Source: Bacteroidota bacterium
Lineage (GTDB): Bacteria > Bacteroidota > Ignavibacteria > Kryptoniales > JAKASW01
Reading direction: 5' to 3'
NCBI GenBank assembly: GCA_021789755.1
Contig: JAJYJD010000074.1
Span: forward strand, 1-13,751
Length of the DNA: 13,751 bases
Below the pieces are notes generated by a model that was not told where the DNA came from, made no database searches, and saw nothing but the letters and a program-made list of their open reading frames with translations. The position numbers and the translations under genes are program-made. Numbering within the stretch: position 1 is the first letter of the stretch; the number at the start of each line of letters is the position of its first letter. Of the stretch, positions 7,060 to 13,751 are shown piece after piece.

Positions 7060-8469
7060 ATGAAGATCAACATAATCGTCAGCGCAGATGACAGGATCAG
7101 GCAGAAGATCAAATACGGTCTGACGCTCCTCTTTTATCCGCTTCGAGCAGAAATCGAATTTTCAAAAACGATGGCGACCGATTGTCCGAACATTTTTTAC
7201 GGCCGCCAGCTTCCCAACGATTCAAAAAGAGTAATGTGGATACACGCATCAGATGATTTCGCCAGGTGCGTGTCCGGTTCCACAGTCCCGGACGTTGCCG
7301 GTACATCGTGGCTCGATTACGCCGGCAGGAAGCTTCCGAAGCTGTTCCCTGTTCCGAATCCCATCAATCCGGGTCTCGATTTCGACATCGCAGCCGCGAC
7401 TTTTATACTGGCGTCCGACTTCCAGGATCTGGTAAGCCTTGAGAGGGACGAGTTCGACAGATTCCGCGCCATGGACTCGCTTCAGCACAAACTCGGTGTG
7501 CTCGACTACCCGGTGGTAAATTATTACTCCCGCTTCCTTAGAGAGAAAATCGAGGACTATTTCAAGATCACTCTCGAACCCAGGACCTTCGGAGGCGCCA
7601 ACCACGGGGTCGCACTCACGCACGATGTGGATTTCATAACGTTCCTGAGCTTCAAGATGGTCAGGCGTGAAATGTTCGGGATCGCCGTTCTGAACAGGCA
7701 TCAGCTTGGATCGGCCCAGCGCGCAGAGAAACTTCTTTTCCCGTTGTATGCCGCCTTCGGACGCGATTTCCCGAAGATGGGACTCCATTTCATCCGTGAC
7801 ACTGAGATCGCGAACGGACTGCGGTCAACATTCTTCATCAAGACCGGAGCAACGGCGAAACAGGACATACCTTACAACGTCAGGTCGAGAGGCATAAGAG
7901 ATTTTTTACTCTCTCTTTCCGAATCCGGATTCGAGATCGGAATTCACCCGAGTATGAAGACTTACGTGGATGCGCGCGAGTTCTTCAGGGAAAAAAACAG
8001 GCTGCAGGAAGTCCTCGGAAGACACGTGGATTCTGTCCGTCAACATTACCTCCGGTTTACGGCCGGAAAGACCGTTCAGATTTGGGAAGAGTCGGAAATG
8101 AAGTACGACTCGACGCTGGGGTTCTCGCGTGAGGTCGGCTTCAGAAATAGCATCGCATTCCCGTATCCGCTATACAACTTCGCCGAGGATCGCGTGTCCC
8201 CTGTGATCGAACTTCCCCTCATACTCATGGATGGAACGCTCGCGGAGAACAAAACACTCAGCAACGTCCAAGCGCTTGCTCGTATGAAAGAGCTTCTCGA
8301 CGAAACAAGGCTGGCCCGGGGAGCGGCAGCGATACTCTTTCACAACTCTCTCACCGACCCGATAGATTTCCCGGGCTATTCGGATATTTACAAAGAAATT
8401 CTCGGCGGCGTCAAGCAAGGCGGCTTCTTCGCGAGCACACTTTCAGGCGTCATAGACAATTTCAGGTGA
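7060..8469 (+). CDS. polysaccharide deacetylase family protein with DUF7033-like N-terminal part
   Basis: The 469-residue protein has two parts. Residues 1-170 resemble the DUF7033-type N-terminal region: DFDIAAATFILASDFQDL (107-124) parallels the usual DPFaaiFflLSRyEEy, and residues 139-160 hold a following PVV segment. From about 183 a NodB-like deacetylase domain carries HDVD (188-191) as the metal-binding aspartate/histidine motif, GIHPS with His296, RQHYLRF (327-333) and FHN (427-429). It has no signal peptide and is probably cytosolic or peripheral. The likely role is removal of acetyl groups from a glycan or glycolipid precursor; the substrate is unknown. The ATG at 7060 lies 15 bases after the reductase stop with a poor ribosome-binding site. 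The stop overlaps the EamA start. Family membership is confident; activity is inferred. Confidence 0.85.
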   Translation: MKINIIVSADDRIRQKIKYGLTLLFYPLRAEIEFSKTMATDCPNIFYGRQLPNDSKRVMWIHASDDFARCVSGSTVPDVAGTSWLDYAGRKLPKLFPVPNPINPGLDFDIAAATFILASDFQDLVSLERDEFDRFRAMDSLQHKLGVLDYPVVNYYSRFLREKIEDYFKITLEPRTFGGANHGVALTHDVDFITFLSFKMVRREMFGIAVLNRHQLGSAQRAEKLLFPLYAAFGRDFPKMGLHFIRDTEIANGLRSTFFIKTGATAKQDIPYNVRSRGIRDFLLSLSESGFEIGIHPSMKTYVDAREFFREKNRLQEVLGRHVDSVRQHYLRFTAGKTVQIWEESEMKYDSTLGFSREVGFRNSIAFPYPLYNFAEDRVSPVIELPLILMDGTLAENKTLSNVQALARMKELLDETRLARGAAAILFHNSLTDPIDFPGYSDIYKEILGGVKQGGFFASTLSGVIDNFR

Positions 8470-9344
8470 ACCCCTACTTCATTCTCTTCCTGCAGATTTT
8501 CTTCTCAAGCGGCACGTACATAGTCGCAAATGCTGCATCGCAGTCGATTCCCGCCGCCAACCTGACTTTCTTAAGAACGATCATTTCAGGAGTCATCTAC
8601 CTCTGCTATCTGTTCTACGCAGGACTACCGTTTCGCTACAAGGGCCGCGACTTCACGCTTCTCCTGATTCTCGGTTTTCTTTCCATTCCCGTGAACCAAT
8701 TCGCATTCCTCTACGGCATGAGGTACACGACCGCCACCGAGGCTGCGATTCTCTATTCGTTAACCCCGGTTCTTGTTCTCCTCGTCTCGAGTTACTATCT
8801 GAAAGAAAAGATCACTTTACCGAAAATCATCGGCACGGTCCTGGCGTTTGCCGGTGTTATAGTAATTCTCCTCGAGAAAGGAGTCATGATCGGCATCTCG
8901 CACCTTAAGGGAGACTTTTTCGTTTTTCTCGCCGTGATTGCCTGGACGCTTTACACGGTAATCGGAAGGAAATTGGTGCTGAAGCACGGAGCCGTTAACA
9001 GCACCATCTACACCGCACTCATCGGCTCCGCAATCTTCATCCCCGTGGGGGTCTGGTCGTCTCTCGGATACAATTACTCCGCAATCTCCGGCGGTCAGTG
9101 GCTGGAGATTCTCTACCTGTCCCTGATAACGTCGATCGTCGGGTACGTTCTCTGGTACACTGCGTTGAGCAAAATCGAGGCAAGTAAAGCTGCCGTCTTC
9201 ACGAATGGCCAGCCCGTGATGACCGCGATCCTCGGATACATTTTCCTGAGACAGGGGATCTCTCTCACGTTTGCCCTCGGTGCAATTGTCACGATCATGG
9301 GTGTGCTCATTACGCAGGTCGATCTGAAAAGAAAGAGCGCTTAA
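8466..9344 (+). CDS. EamA/DMT family transporter
   Basis: The 292-residue inner-membrane protein has about ten hydrophobic helices arranged as two EamA repeats (about 1-138 and 150-288). Each repeat ends with the family's typical long helical pair: LTPVLVLLVSSYYLKEKITLPKIIGT in the first, and GQPVMTAILGYIFLRQGISL in the second. These proteins export or exchange small metabolites, so the substrate cannot be read. The start is a GTG at 8466 that overlaps the deacetylase stop (GTGA), which indicates coupled translation. It is the last gene of the plus-strand operon and is followed by a hairpin shared with the convergent DUF192 gene. The position suggests a role tied to the lipid or glycan made by its neighbours, which is inference only. 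Confidence 0.92.
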   Translation: MNPYFILFLQIFFSSGTYIVANAASQSIPAANLTFLRTIISGVIYLCYLFYAGLPFRYKGRDFTLLLILGFLSIPVNQFAFLYGMRYTTATEAAILYSLTPVLVLLVSSYYLKEKITLPKIIGTVLAFAGVIVILLEKGVMIGISHLKGDFFVFLAVIAWTLYTVIGRKLVLKHGAVNSTIYTALIGSAIFIPVGVWSSLGYNYSAISGGQWLEILYLSLITSIVGYVLWYTALSKIEASKAAVFTNGQPVMTAILGYIFLRQGISLTFALGAIVTIMGVLITQVDLKRKSA

Positions 9345-9356
9345 TCTATCCAGCAG

Positions 9357-9412
9357 AACCCGGCGCCCAATTACAATTGGATTCGGCGGGACGCCGTCCG
9401 GGTTATTTCTCG
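9357..9412 (+). terminator. terminator between convergent genes
   Basis: AACCCGG (9357-9363) pairs with CCGGGTT (9398-9404). A smaller CAATT-aCAATTG hairpin can form inside. On the plus strand the stem is followed by a T-rich stretch (ATTTCTCGTATTCTATTTTG). The right arm overlaps the stop codon of the minus-strand DUF192 gene. It probably ends the EamA operon. Confidence 0.5.
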
Positions 9413-9900
9413 TATTCTATTTTGTCGCCGACATTTATACCGTATTTCGCGCAAAACCCGCCGTTCACTTCGACGACATACTCTGCCGGTTTGCCCGACG
9501 TAATCGAAGCCTCGCTCAGCGGCGTTGCTTCAGGATAGATCGATACAATGATTCCCGATTTATCCGCGAAGACCATATCCAACGGGATGTACGTATTCTT
9601 CATCCAGAATATCAGCGGCTCCTGATCATCAAAGATAAACAACATGCCGTCATCCTCGGGCATATACCTTCTCCACATCAGGCCCTGGTCTCTTTTCGCA
9701 TCGTTGTCCGCAATCTCGATCTGGATCATTTTTATCGTCGCGTTCGTGCCGTGTTTCACGAAGACGAGCTGGCCCTCATCTTTGAATGCCGGTCCGTCTG
9801 ACAAGTTTGATCCGTTTGTGCTCTGCTGTGCGCCAGCAGAGACTGCGAAAGATAGACTCACGATCATTATGATCGACGAGAGTATTTGTCTGTGTCTCAT
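9403..9900 (-). CDS. exported DUF192 family protein
   Basis: The 165-residue protein has an N-terminal signal peptide. MRHRQ is followed by a hydrophobic core, and cleavage is likely after AGA near residue 24. The mature part is a DUF192 domain: the segment RDQGLMWRRYMPEDDGMLFIFD, then FWMKNTYIPLDMVF, then a C-terminal strand pair ending in GDKIEYEK. The family acts outside the cytoplasm, and its biochemical role is not established. Between the signal and the domain is a Ser/Asn/Gly-rich linker (QQSTNGSNLSDG). No clear Shine-Dalgarno precedes the ATG, and no convincing promoter was found in the 275-base gap upstream. The gene stands alone, convergent with EamA and downstream of the KamA block's terminator. 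Confidence 0.92.
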   Translation of the reverse strand: MRHRQILSSIIMIVSLSFAVSAGAQQSTNGSNLSDGPAFKDEGQLVFVKHGTNATIKMIQIEIADNDAKRDQGLMWRRYMPEDDGMLFIFDDQEPLIFWMKNTYIPLDMVFADKSGIIVSIYPEATPLSEASITSGKPAEYVVEVNGGFCAKYGINVGDKIEYEK

Positions 9901-10120
9901 TTCAAATTGGTCCGATGGCGTGTTGGATACTTCATCTCACTGATGCTGAATTTCCCGCTCAAAATTGAAGCGAATCTCGATACCTGTCGACCCAATCCAT
10001 TCTCACAAAACTCAACAGGATCTGCCGACACTTCAAGATAGGAATTAGTGGATTTATTTGCGACTTCGGAAGAGATTAAGTCCTGGTTCAGAGCGGGACC
10101 GATACTGCTCAGATTGTGAC

Positions 10121-10167
10121 CCCGAAAAGATGAGGGCTGCCCAAATCCACCGTTACGCGGGCAGCCC
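10121..10167 (-). terminator. Rho-independent terminator of the KamA block
   Basis: A perfect 9-bp inverted repeat, GGGCTGCCC (10134-10142) and GGGCAGCCC (10159-10167), encloses 16 bases. On the minus strand it is followed by TCATCTTTTCGGGG, a short T-run. It lies ten bases after the kamA stop. Confidence 0.65.
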
Positions 10168-10175
10168 GGAGAAAA

Positions 10176-11363
10176 TTATCCTTCCGTCGGTTTGTCCAAC
10201 GCAACCTTCACGGCTGCCCGGCTTTTCGATTTCGACGCGCGCCGCCTTCGCTCTCTTATAATGACAGGCTGCTTCCTCAGAAACCTCTCATCGACTTCCG
10301 CCGGCTCTGCGACTCTCGATTGTCCCGTTACCTCGTCGTACTCGAAGACCTCGTACTTGTAATTTCGTACGACGATCTTCTGGTCGTCGTGGTATAGGAC
10401 ATATTGCGGAAGTATCGGTATTTTTCCGCCGCCGCCGGGGGCATCTATAACGAAATATGGAACCGCCAATCCGCTCGTGTGCCCGCGGAGTTTGTCCATG
10501 ATTTCCAGGCCCGTTTTGATAGGGGTGCGGAAGTGGTTCGTGCTCTTCACCATGTCTGCCTGGTAAATGTAGTACGGACGCACGCGCATCATGAGGAGCT
10601 TGCGATTGAGCTCCTTCACAATTTCTGCGTCGTCGTTCACGCCCTTCATCAGGACCATCTGGTTGCCGAGAGGAAAACCGGCGTCGGCAAGAAGATCGCA
10701 TGCCTGTTTCGCCTCCGGTGTGATCTCCCATGGGTGGTTGAAGTGTACGTTGACATAAAGCGGCTGGTACTTTTTCATCATCTCCACGAGCTGCGGGGTG
10801 ATGCGCTGAGGCAACACGCAGGGCATTTTCGTGTGCACGCGGATTATCTCTACGTGCGGGATTTCTCGGAGGCCTTGCAACACCTTCTCCAACATGGTGT
10901 CGGTGAGCATGAGAGGATCTCCTCCGGACACGATTACGTCCCTGACTTCAGGGTGAGCCTTTATGTAATCCAGACCATCCTGGATGTACTTCATGCTGAT
11001 CTTGGTCGAATCGCTCACTTTCCTTTTCCTCGTGCAGAATCGGCAGTACATCGAGCACTGGCTCGTGACGAGAAAGAGTACTCTGTCAGGATATCGGTGT
11101 GTTATGCTTGGAACCGGGCTATCATTATCCTCATTCAGCGGATCTATAGGCAGGCCATCGTCCTCCAGCTCCTTGGCGTCTGGTATGCACTGAAGCCAAA
11201 TAGGGTCGCCGGGATAGCGAATAAGGCTTAAATAGTACGGATTGATTCTGATGTGGAAAAGGCTGTTAAGCCTTTCGGCAGTTTCTTTGTCAAAGTTGAA
11301 ACGCTTGACAAGGTCATCAGCACTGTCAATACTCTGCCTCAGCATCTGCTGCCACAGTTCCAT
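10176..11363 (-). CDS. kamA: lysine 2,3-aminomutase family radical SAM enzyme
   Basis: The 395-residue enzyme would convert L-lysine to beta-lysine using SAM, a [4Fe-4S] cluster and PLP. The cluster motif is CSMYCRFC (Cys103, 107, 110). Arg112 follows, where the Clostridium enzyme binds the substrate carboxylate. SGGDPLML is the SAM-binding segment. DAPGGGGK carries the PLP lysine Lys314. Asp270 (YIYQAD) and Asp307 align with the two aspartates that bind the lysine side-chain amine; glutamate mutases replace these by Lys and Asn, so lysine is the likely substrate. The clostridial zinc-binding cysteines are absent (GVNDD instead of GVNDC, and no Cys-rich tail). The C-terminus instead ends in a basic stretch (RERRRRASKSKSR, 370-382). 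A GGAGGA seven bases before the ATG lies inside the GNAT gene, which ends three bases upstream. This is the last gene of the block. Confidence 0.93.
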   Translation of the reverse strand: MELWQQMLRQSIDSADDLVKRFNFDKETAERLNSLFHIRINPYYLSLIRYPGDPIWLQCIPDAKELEDDGLPIDPLNEDNDSPVPSITHRYPDRVLFLVTSQCSMYCRFCTRKRKVSDSTKISMKYIQDGLDYIKAHPEVRDVIVSGGDPLMLTDTMLEKVLQGLREIPHVEIIRVHTKMPCVLPQRITPQLVEMMKKYQPLYVNVHFNHPWEITPEAKQACDLLADAGFPLGNQMVLMKGVNDDAEIVKELNRKLLMMRVRPYYIYQADMVKSTNHFRTPIKTGLEIMDKLRGHTSGLAVPYFVIDAPGGGGKIPILPQYVLYHDDQKIVVRNYKYEVFEYDEVTGQSRVAEPAEVDERFLRKQPVIIRERRRRASKSKSRAAVKVALDKPTEG

Positions 11364-11366
11364 AAA

Positions 11367-11846
11367 TTAGTCCTCCGAGATTTGTTTAACATAGACCACG
11401 AGGTCGTCTCCGGGGCGGTAGTAATCCTTTATTCTACTCCCCTCTTGATAACCCCGATTCAAATAGAAACTTCTTGTGGAAACGTACTTTTCCTGCGAGC
11501 TCGTGTTAACAGTGATGAGTCTCCCGTGATGTCTGGCTATGTCCGCCTCGGCAAAGGAAAGAAGCTCTGTCCCAATCTTCTTTCCCTGCTGTTCGGGGTC
11601 CACGGCAATCCAGTAAATATCGTAAGTCCCCTCCGTCAGCGGCGTCGGTCCGTAACAGACGTAGCCCGCCACTTTGTCGGTGACGGCAGTATATGTCCAG
11701 TATCCGCTTTCGAGGGATTCGTCGAAGTAGGAGTTGAGGAGCTCGTCGGCTATTCCCACTTCATCTTCGGTGAAGTAATCAGTTCTCTTCAAGATGTCCA
11801 GTATCGGGGAGTAGTCTTCCCTGACTGTGGGTCTAATAAGTACCAA
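11367..11846 (-). CDS. GNAT family N-acetyltransferase
   Basis: The product is a short single-domain GNAT that would transfer an acyl group from acyl-CoA to an amine. The N-terminus (LIRPTVREDYSPIL) is the usual first strand and helix. IYWIAVDPEQQGKKIGTELL (77-96) is motif A with the CoA pyrophosphate loop; the first loop glycine is Lys90 (QGKKIG). FYLNRGYQEG (127-136) is motif B. The start is uncertain. TTG at 11846 gives a typical GNAT N-terminus of 159 residues, overlapping the ATP-grasp gene by 14 bases. TTG at 11873 would give 168 residues. Neither has a well-spaced ribosome-binding site, so translation is probably coupled. It is much shorter than the beta-lysine acetyltransferase AblB, but its position beside kamA suggests a beta-lysine-derived amine as acceptor. 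Confidence 0.88.
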   Translation of the reverse strand: MVLIRPTVREDYSPILDILKRTDYFTEDEVGIADELLNSYFDESLESGYWTYTAVTDKVAGYVCYGPTPLTEGTYDIYWIAVDPEQQGKKIGTELLSFAEADIARHHGRLITVNTSSQEKYVSTRSFYLNRGYQEGSRIKDYYRPGDDLVVYVKQISED

Positions 11847-12903
11847 CGCTCCTCTTGAAGGCTGATTCGACAATATTGTTTATCAGCTGGCCGTAAGTCC
11901 AGCCGAAAGCTTTTGCGCTGCGGGCAAATCCGGATTCTTCGGGCGAAAGATCCGGGTTGGAGTTCACTTCGAGCACGAATACTCTTCCTGTCTTGTCGAC
12001 ACGCATGTCGACCCTGGCATAGTCACGGCAGCCCATTACCTGGTACGCCCTGATGGCGGTGTTCTGAATCTTCTTCTGCATCCGCTGGCTGATCTTTGCC
12101 GGGCAAATAGGTACGGTCGACTTGTATTCGACCGTCTCGGGCATCCACTTCGCTTCATACGATACGATGTGGTGATATCCTTCCGGCATCGAGTTGAAGT
12201 CGATCTCCGAAACAGGGAGCGCGACCAGCTCTTCATTTCCGACTATAGCGACGTTGAATTCGCGGCCATCTATGAATTGTTCGACGAGTATGGGCTGATT
12301 GAATGTCTTCAACATTCTCGCGAGCAGCACCTGAAGATGGTCGCGGTCGTAGACCACAGATGCGTTCGATATCCCGGCGCTGGCGTCTTCATGAATCGGC
12401 TTGGCAATTACTGGGTAATTAACCTTCTTCCTCGAAATTTCGTCGGGGGAAGTAAAGACGCGAAATGCGGGCACGTTCAGCTTGTGGAACGAAAGGATCT
12501 CCTTTGCTCTCACCTTGTTGAGGCAACTTCCGAGCGTCAGCGGACCGCTCCCGGTGTAAGGGATCCTGAGAAGATCGTATAATCCGGCGACATTCATCTC
12601 CTGGAAAGAGTCGCTCTCGATCGCCTCGCAAAAGTTGAGAACCAGATCAGGTTTCTCTTCACGAAGTTTGTCGACGAATCTGTGAATGGCGCTGCTCGTA
12701 AGAGTAGTCGAGACATTGTAGCCCGACTCCGTCAAGACCTCGACAATAGCATCCACCTGTTCCAAAACGCTCATCATAGAGGTATCCACATTGGTAGTCT
12801 TCGAATTCTGCTCATTTTTGGAGCTGAAGGCCTTTTCGATCTCGGAGCTGATGTCCATCGAAGCCTCGTCATAGACTACCAGGATTTTCTTTTTCTTTGA
12901 CAT
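11833..12903 (-). CDS. D-Ala-D-Ala-ligase-like ATP-grasp enzyme (second of pair)
   Basis: The 356-residue protein has the Ddl fold order: an N-terminal domain (1-125), then central and C-terminal ATP-grasp domains. Visible parts are RIPYTGSGPLTL (113-124), the ATP loop HEDASAGI (171-178), VEQFIDGREFNVAIVGN (207-223) and the metal/ATP site with Arg297, Asp299, Glu312 and Asn314 (ARVDMRVD, LEVNSN). Differences from true Ddl are marked. The GGxSxExxVS motif is absent, the His-Gly/EDG segment reads FCEAIESDSF, and the D-Ala-binding SPGMTS loop is NPDLSPEES. A hydrophilic insert (27-44) is rich in Ser, Asn and Thr. It should still form an acyl phosphate and an amide bond, but probably not D-Ala-D-Ala. 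GAGG sits upstream of the ATG; the preceding ligase gene ends 41 bases earlier. Confidence 0.88.
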   Translation of the reverse strand: MSKKKKILVVYDEASMDISSEIEKAFSSKNEQNSKTTNVDTSMMSVLEQVDAIVEVLTESGYNVSTTLTSSAIHRFVDKLREEKPDLVLNFCEAIESDSFQEMNVAGLYDLLRIPYTGSGPLTLGSCLNKVRAKEILSFHKLNVPAFRVFTSPDEISRKKVNYPVIAKPIHEDASAGISNASVVYDRDHLQVLLARMLKTFNQPILVEQFIDGREFNVAIVGNEELVALPVSEIDFNSMPEGYHHIVSYEAKWMPETVEYKSTVPICPAKISQRMQKKIQNTAIRAYQVMGCRDYARVDMRVDKTGRVFVLEVNSNPDLSPEESGFARSAKAFGWTYGQLINNIVESAFKRSVGTY

Positions 12904-12944
12904 AAGCCGCCTCTATAGGTTCAACAAATACCGCTAGTTATGAG

Positions 12945-13751
12945 CTATGATAATCCGAGCCTTTTTAACGCCGCGTTTAGCACGGAATTGATCATTTCAT
13001 CGTAGTTCAACCCGGCTGCTCTGGATGCCATCGGAAAACAGGAATGCTCTTCCGGATCCGGTAAAATCCCCGGTAACGGATTAATTTCGAGGATGTTCGG
13101 ATCATCGGCAGCATCGAGCCTAACATCGATCCTGCTCCAATCGCGGCACTTAAGGACCTCAAAAGTCTTCCGACAGATTTCTTCAATTTTCTTCCCCAGC
13201 CTGTCATTTATAGGAGCCGGGCATTTGAAGACCTCGATCGGAGAACCCTTGGTGTCCCACAGCCATTTCGCTTCGTAAGAATAAACCGGCAGTGCCTCCG
13301 ATGGCAACGAACTGAAATTCATTTCTACAGGTGGGAAAACTTTCAGTTCACTCCCATTACCAAGCAATGCGACGGTAAACTCCCGTCCGGGCAAATATTC
13401 TTCCACAAGCGCTGGTTGCTCGTAGTTAGCAAGTATTCGTTCAACCTCCTGCCTGAGAGCTTCGGGTGTGGTTACGTAGGAGGAGTTGTAAATTCCTTTG
13501 CTCGAACCCTCATGCAGCGGTTTAACAAAGAGTGGATATCGCAGTGAAGCATCGGACGCCTCTTCGAAAGACCTAGCGACAACAAACCTCGCAGTCGGAA
13601 TACCGTGGTAGGACAGTATCTCCTTTGTCCTTGCCTTATCGAGACAGGTTGCAAGAGTCAGAGGATCCGATCCGGTATAAGGCATTCCCAGGAACTCCAG
13701 CATGGCAGGGACCTGTGCCTCTCGACTGACACCGTTCATTCCCTCAGCAAT
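12945..13751 (-). CDS. D-Ala-D-Ala-ligase-like ATP-grasp enzyme (first of pair), 5' end cut by window
   Basis: Only the C-terminal 268 residues are visible; the frame is open to the right edge, so the start lies outside. The first codons read IAEGMNGVSREAQ, matching the EG..G..REAQ segment of Ddl-like ligases, followed by MPYTGSDPLTL and the conserved CLDKARTKEIL. The ATP loop is HEGSSKGI, then VEEYLPGREFTVALLGN, then SRIDVRLD and ILEINPLPGILP with the metal-binding Asp, Glu and Asn. It is closer to Ddl than the following paralogue, as it keeps EG and PG, but the D-Ala-binding loop is again altered (LPGILPDPEEHS instead of SPGMTS). The two ligases are clearly paralogous and lie in tandem, 41 bases apart, suggesting successive couplings in one pathway. 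Confidence 0.88.
   Translation of the reverse strand: MAEGMNGVSREAQVPAMLEFLGMPYTGSDPLTLATCLDKARTKEILSYHGIPTARFVVARSFEEASDASLRYPLFVKPLHEGSSKGIYNSSYVTTPEALRQEVERILANYEQPALVEEYLPGREFTVALLGNGSELKVFPPVEMNFSSLPSEALPVYSYEAKWLWDTKGSPIEVFKCPAPINDRLGKKIEEICRKTFEVLKCRDWSRIDVRLDAADDPNILEINPLPGILPDPEEHSCFPMASRAAGLNYDEMINSVLNAALKRLGLS

Noticed and set aside
9901..10175. Small RNA or small gene in the gap before the DUF192 gene
   Set aside because: Apart from the KamA terminator I see no convincing promoter, ribosome-binding site with frame, or RNA fold.
10404..11231. A 275-codon open frame on the plus strand
   Set aside because: It is antisense to KamA, which has every catalytic motif. The translation is rich in His and Val without a recognisable domain.
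10176..11846. Simple AblA-AblB pair making N-epsilon-acetyl-beta-lysine
   Set aside because: The acetyltransferase is about 160 residues, much shorter than AblB, and two ligases share the block. It is not excluded but not the best reading.

Overview
The window holds 12 protein genes: 11 complete and one cut by the right edge. There are no rRNA, tRNA, CRISPR or insertion-sequence signals. It looks like a bacterial chromosome of moderate GC. The upstream region of the TPR gene (2119-2149) carries a close match to the Bacteroidota-type promoter (TTG, then TAnnTTTG). Together with the DUF3467, DUF7033-type deacetylase and KamA families, this suggests the Bacteroidota/Chlorobiota/Ignavibacteriota part of the FCB group. 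This placement is inference; no phylogenetic marker was compared.

Layout, left to right. (1) Positions 128-3460, minus strand: a divergent DUF2064 glycosyltransferase-like gene overlaps nadD by one base. A promoter-bearing gap follows, then a TPR lipoprotein candidate with a BamE-like insert, a Rho-independent terminator (583-628) and a small DUF3467 gene. (2) Positions 3648-5504, plus strand: dnaG primase, divergent from block 1 and followed by a hairpin. (3) Positions 5681-9344, plus strand: a tight four-gene run of 2[4Fe-4S] ferredoxin, geranylgeranyl-reductase-family flavoprotein, NodB-like polysaccharide deacetylase and EamA transporter, ending at a hairpin. (4) Positions 9403-9900, minus strand: an exported DUF192 protein. 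The 275-base gap 9901-10175 holds only the terminator of the next block and no clear promoter. (5) Positions 10176-13751, minus strand: a compact run of two different D-Ala-D-Ala-ligase-like ATP-grasp enzymes, a short GNAT acetyltransferase and a lysine 2,3-aminomutase. It ends at a strong hairpin.

How the genes may work together. Block 5 is the best candidate for an undescribed pathway. KamA keeps the lysine-binding aspartates, so it probably makes beta-lysine. Two ATP-grasp ligases with altered substrate-site motifs and an acetyltransferase could build and cap a small beta-lysine-containing amide or peptide. Block 3 pairs a ferredoxin with an isoprenoid-saturating reductase, as in some methanogenic archaea. 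Its co-transcription with a deacetylase and a membrane exporter-like protein suggests a role in the cell envelope or in quinone/isoprenoid lipids.
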